NCBI RefSeq assembly: GCF_013204845.1
Contig: NZ_JABMKY010000013.1
Coordinates: forward strand, 62,001-126,000
From: Paenibacillus qinlingensis
GTDB taxonomy: Bacteria; Bacillota; Bacilli; Paenibacillales; NBRC-103111
Reading direction: 5' to 3'
DNA: 64,000 bases
The notes beneath the pieces are model-generated. The model ran no database searches. It saw nothing but the letters and a program-made list of their open reading frames with translations, and had not been told where the DNA came from. Position 1 is the stretch's first letter. Every line of letters begins with the position of its first letter. Positions 61,249-64,000 of the stretch are shown here, one piece after another. The position numbers and the translations under genes were made by a program.

Positions 61249-62061
61249 ATGAAAGGAATCGCAATTAACATCATCGCCGTGATCCTGGCTCTCTTATTTA
61301 TGTTTCCATTAATTTGGATGCTGCTTGTGTCGTTGAAACCGGATGGCGTCAATGTCTCTGGACTAAGTGATTGGGTGAATCTCTCGGATTTACACTTTCA
61401 TAATTATACGAAGGTGATCAAAGATTCGCAGATCCTGAGATGGACGTGGAACAGCGCTGTTATCGGTGTACTGACAACGATTATTTCACTCATCTTCAGC
61501 TCATTGGCGGCATTCTCCTTTTCGAAACTGCCTTTCAAGTCCAGAGGTTTGTTCTATTTGGTTATCGTTTCTGGTTTGTTAATTCCTACGGAAGCGATTC
61601 TGATCCCCTTATACGAAACGACGCTGCATCTGAAGCTGATTGATAACATGTGGGCGATTATTCTGCCCGGGCTCACGAATCCAATTGGCATTCTGCTCTT
61701 GAAGCAGTTCATGGACGGTGTCCCCAAGGATTATATCGAAGCAGCACAAATCGACGGATGTAGAAATTTTGGTTTATGGTATCGGATCTGTCTCCCGCTT
61801 ACTAGATCTGCTATGTTCTCTGTCGGGATTTTCTACTTTATTTTATCGTGGAACAATTTCTTGTGGCCGTATCTTTCCATTACCTCGCAAGAGAACATGA
61901 TCTTATCAGCAGGACTACCGACATTTTTGTCGAATAATACGATGTCCTTAAATCTGATTATGGCGGCAAGTGCCATTGCGGCAATTCCAACGATTTTGGT
62001 GTTTGCTGTCCTCCAGCGTCAAATTGTGCAAGGGGTGGCCATGTCTGGGATTAAAGGTTAA
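61249..62061 (+). CDS. Sugar ABC transporter permease, MalG-like
   Basis: A 270-aa channel subunit with about six membrane helices. The EAA loop (IEAAQIDGCRNFGLWYRICL) lies near residue 162. The start is ATG 61249, with GGAGG six bases upstream; TTG 61243 touches that site. As in the first ABC operon, no ATPase gene is present, so a shared MsmX-like ATPase is expected. The YesM kinase gene follows after 52 bases. Confidence 0.93.
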   Translation: MKGIAINIIAVILALLFMFPLIWMLLVSLKPDGVNVSGLSDWVNLSDLHFHNYTKVIKDSQILRWTWNSAVIGVLTTIISLIFSSLAAFSFSKLPFKSRGLFYLVIVSGLLIPTEAILIPLYETTLHLKLIDNMWAIILPGLTNPIGILLLKQFMDGVPKDYIEAAQIDGCRNFGLWYRICLPLTRSAMFSVGIFYFILSWNNFLWPYLSITSQENMILSAGLPTFLSNNTMSLNLIMAASAIAAIPTILVFAVLQRQIVQGVAMSGIKG

Positions 62062-62113
62062 AAGGTCTATATCTACCAGTTCGATTCTCTTCCCAGAAAG
62101 GGTTGCTACAACA

Positions 62114-63955
62114 ATGGCCCAAGCATCAGAGGTTGCGACGCGACAACGCCACAAACGAATTCCTTCATGGATGTATACATGGACGAGCAGCATTCGCTAT
62201 AAGTGGATGCTGTTGCTGTTCCTTTTTTCGCTAACACCCCTGCTTGCCCTGGGGTTTATTTCATATTCGATATCAAAGTCTACGATTAACAATAAAGTAA
62301 CGGAATACTCGGAGCAGTTATTGAAGCAAACAGCGGAGAATATCGACACAAGACTTGGCATTTACAAAGATATGATGATGCAGGTCGTTAATAACAATGA
62401 CATTGTCACGATGCTGCGGACGTTGGATCGCACAGATCCAGGGCAATATGATCTAGATAGTCTATCTCTGACTACGAAACTATCGACCATTATTGCGATT
62501 AATCAGGATATACAGTCGATTTCGTTTCTTTCACCGGGTCATTTTATCAAAGGGATATATAGATGGAACGATCGGTCTATCGAGAAGGTATCTCCCTTCC
62601 TGCAGACCTTGGAGGATGGAAGCAACTTTCGGTGGTTTTCCACGCGGTTGGGAACTTATGTCGATAGCCTAAACACGCAAAACGTTCACGTCTTCTCACT
62701 GGCCAAGCAAATATACAAAATGTCGGACGATAGTCCCGTTGGGATCATTGCCGTACTGGACATCCGCGAGGATGTACTGAAAGAAATCGGTGCTCGGACG
62801 ACGAAGAGTAATATGGATATAGAAAGCTTTGTTATTGATGGTTCAGGACACATCATCTCTTACCCAGACAGTCGTGTATTGGGGAAAAGTGTGAAAGAAG
62901 TGCTGGGTGAAGACGGCTACACAGAAATGTTTCGTGGGGCCGCAGACGAATCCGTGTTTCCACTGAAATATCAAGGCGAAAGATTGATTGTCAATTATAA
63001 AAAGCTGCACACCAACGACTGGATCGTCGTTAATGTCATTTCAGAGGCTTCCCTATATAAAGATTCGAATCGTTTGCTGCAAATTATTTTAGTGATCGCT
63101 TTCATATGTATCTTATTCTCCATCTTGACGGCAATCTTGCTAGCAAATTCAATCTCCAAGCCGATTCTCAAAATGATTCGGCTGATGCGCCAAGTCATGT
63201 CAGGTGACCTGACCGTCCGTTTCAAAGCAAAGCGTCGCAATGATGAATTTGATATTTTGGGCGAAAATTTTAACTATATGGTTACTCGGATTGATGGTCT
63301 CTTGGAGACCGTATATGAGGAACAGAATCATAAGCGCGTAGCGGAATTGAAGGCGTTACAAGCGCAAATTAATCCGCATTTCCTGTATAATACACTGGAT
63401 ATTATTAAGTGGACTGCACTCTTGCAGAAAGCTAACCACGCGGCTGAGATGGTCAGTCTCTTATCCCGCTTGTTGCGGATTAGCTTAGGTAAAGGCGAAG
63501 AGACAGTAACAATAGAAGAAGAAATCGAGCATGTGCAGTGTTATCTGGGCATTCAAAAATTCCGATTTAATTTTAATATTGAGACATTCGTTCATTTGGA
63601 TGAGGAAGTTCGTACGTATCGTACGCCAAAGCTGATTCTACAACCCATTGTAGAGAATGCGATCCTTCATGCTTTTACAGATAGAGAAACAGGCGAAATT
63701 CATATTCGGTGCGGCATCCATCCAGAAGGTGGAGTACGCTTCGAGGTCGTGGATAATGGGCGTGGTATGGATGCAAGCCTTGTTCAAATTCTTAATCGGC
63801 ATGAGGCTCCCTCGGTTGATAAAGTAAGTGGGATTGGCTTAGCGAACGTGGATGAGCGTATTAAACTCATTTGTGGGAAGCCCTATGGCTTAGATATTCA
63901 AAGTGAACCTGGAGCGGGTACACAAATTCGTATCAGACTGCCAGAAATGAAGTAG
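62114..63955 (+). CDS. YesM-type sensor histidine kinase
   Basis: A 613-aa membrane kinase. The first membrane helix (about 32-55) and a second (about 315-340) flank a dCache-like extracellular sensor. A HAMP domain (about 340-395), a His_kinase domain with H422 (LQAQINPHFLYNTLD) and an HATPase domain (about 500-610; ILQPIVENAILHAF, DNGRGM, GIGLANVDERI) follow. The start is ATG 62114, with AAAGGG upstream; a frame extension back to 61970 overlaps the permease gene and lacks support. It should sense the transported sugar, perhaps through the binding protein, and phosphorylate the next gene's product. Confidence 0.92.
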   Translation: MAQASEVATRQRHKRIPSWMYTWTSSIRYKWMLLLFLFSLTPLLALGFISYSISKSTINNKVTEYSEQLLKQTAENIDTRLGIYKDMMMQVVNNNDIVTMLRTLDRTDPGQYDLDSLSLTTKLSTIIAINQDIQSISFLSPGHFIKGIYRWNDRSIEKVSPFLQTLEDGSNFRWFSTRLGTYVDSLNTQNVHVFSLAKQIYKMSDDSPVGIIAVLDIREDVLKEIGARTTKSNMDIESFVIDGSGHIISYPDSRVLGKSVKEVLGEDGYTEMFRGAADESVFPLKYQGERLIVNYKKLHTNDWIVVNVISEASLYKDSNRLLQIILVIAFICILFSILTAILLANSISKPILKMIRLMRQVMSGDLTVRFKAKRRNDEFDILGENFNYMVTRIDGLLETVYEEQNHKRVAELKALQAQINPHFLYNTLDIIKWTALLQKANHAAEMVSLLSRLLRISLGKGEETVTIEEEIEHVQCYLGIQKFRFNFNIETFVHLDEEVRTYRTPKLILQPIVENAILHAFTDRETGEIHIRCGIHPEGGVRFEVVDNGRGMDASLVQILNRHEAPSVDKVSGIGLANVDERIKLICGKPYGLDIQSEPGAGTQIRIRLPEMK

Positions 63956-63964
63956 GTGAAGAGC

Positions 63965-64000
63965 ATGTTTCGAGTTGTGATAGTGGAAGATGAATATATT
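63965..64000 (+). CDS. Response regulator, start only (YesN type expected)
   Basis: The window ends 12 codons into this gene: MFRVVIVEDEYI, the usual start of a receiver domain with acidic residues E8 and D9. AGGTGA lies just upstream, overlapping the kinase stop. From its position after a YesM kinase it should carry an AraC-type DNA-binding domain, but that part is not visible. Confidence 0.8.
   Translation, partial: MFRVVIVEDEYI

Noticed and set aside
61970-62113. Extended N-terminus of the YesM kinase
   Set aside because: It would overlap the permease gene by 92 bases and has no ribosome site; ATG 62114 gives the normal family start.

Overview
The window looks like a chromosomal segment of a spore-forming, Gram-positive, Paenibacillus-like bacterium (Paenibacillaceae). 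The grounds are: Bacillus-type genes (a SasB-type small alarmone synthetase, a DUF309 protein, class 2 PyrD, the queD-queE-queC order, a YjcZ-like spore microprotein); typical Paenibacillus surface proteins (SLH, copper-amine-oxidase-type stalk domains, very large PKD proteins); sugar ABC transporters paired with YesM/YesN-type two-component systems; strong AGGAGG-type ribosome sites; and frequent TTG/GTG starts. No rRNA, tRNA, prophage, transposase or CRISPR array was seen. The taxonomic call is an inference.

Layout. 1-1706: 3' part of a DinB-type polymerase, mobB and a ferredoxin. 1876-7290: a likely operon of a CHASE2 adenylate cyclase, a secreted FecR-domain protein and an NHL-repeat/stalk-domain protein, followed by an L,D-transpeptidase (7419-8948). 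9055-15350: a carbohydrate ABC transporter with an elaborate promoter/leader region, then a GlcNAc-type PTS permease and its BglG-family antiterminator. 15451-20926: pyrD, sasB, a DUF309 gene, a thioredoxin-like gene, an rRNA cytosine methyltransferase with an Ala/Ser-rich insert, and a pseudouridine synthase. 21130-33327: surface proteins (an SLH lipoprotein, a 2207-residue protein, a 626-residue protein), a HAD phosphatase and a TPR glycosyltransferase. 33385-37906: a YjcZ-like microprotein, a protein built of three similar modules, a nitroreductase and queDEC. 37936-46281: a two-component system, an RND pump, its adaptor and a secreted partner, with a tandem 11-bp repeat in front of the pump. 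46363-49286: an AraC regulator divergent from a sugar isomerase/oxidoreductase pair. 49423-54615: a winged-helix-like protein, an eight-copy hairpin array, a MATE transporter, a TipAS-type MerR regulator, a Rieske ferredoxin and a threonine aldolase-like enzyme. 54968-64000: a secreted BNR-repeat protein, a 2-hydroxyacid dehydrogenase, and a sugar ABC transporter followed by a YesM kinase and the start of its response regulator.

The observations most worth following are: (i) the array at 50103-50499, eight copies of a hairpin at 50-52 bp spacing, with a compensatory base change in a second stem and a 19-bp final stem; (ii) a 20-copy CCCAA tract (TTGGG on the other strand, predicted to form G-quadruplexes) upstream of the last ABC operon; (iii) a shared upstream element of about 30 bp plus a shared 12-bp downstream motif in front of both the BNR-protein gene and that ABC operon, suggesting one regulon, perhaps of the adjacent YesM/YesN pair; (iv) the CHASE2-cyclase/FecR/NHL operon as a candidate cell-surface cAMP signalling module; (v) a secreted third component in the RND pump operon.
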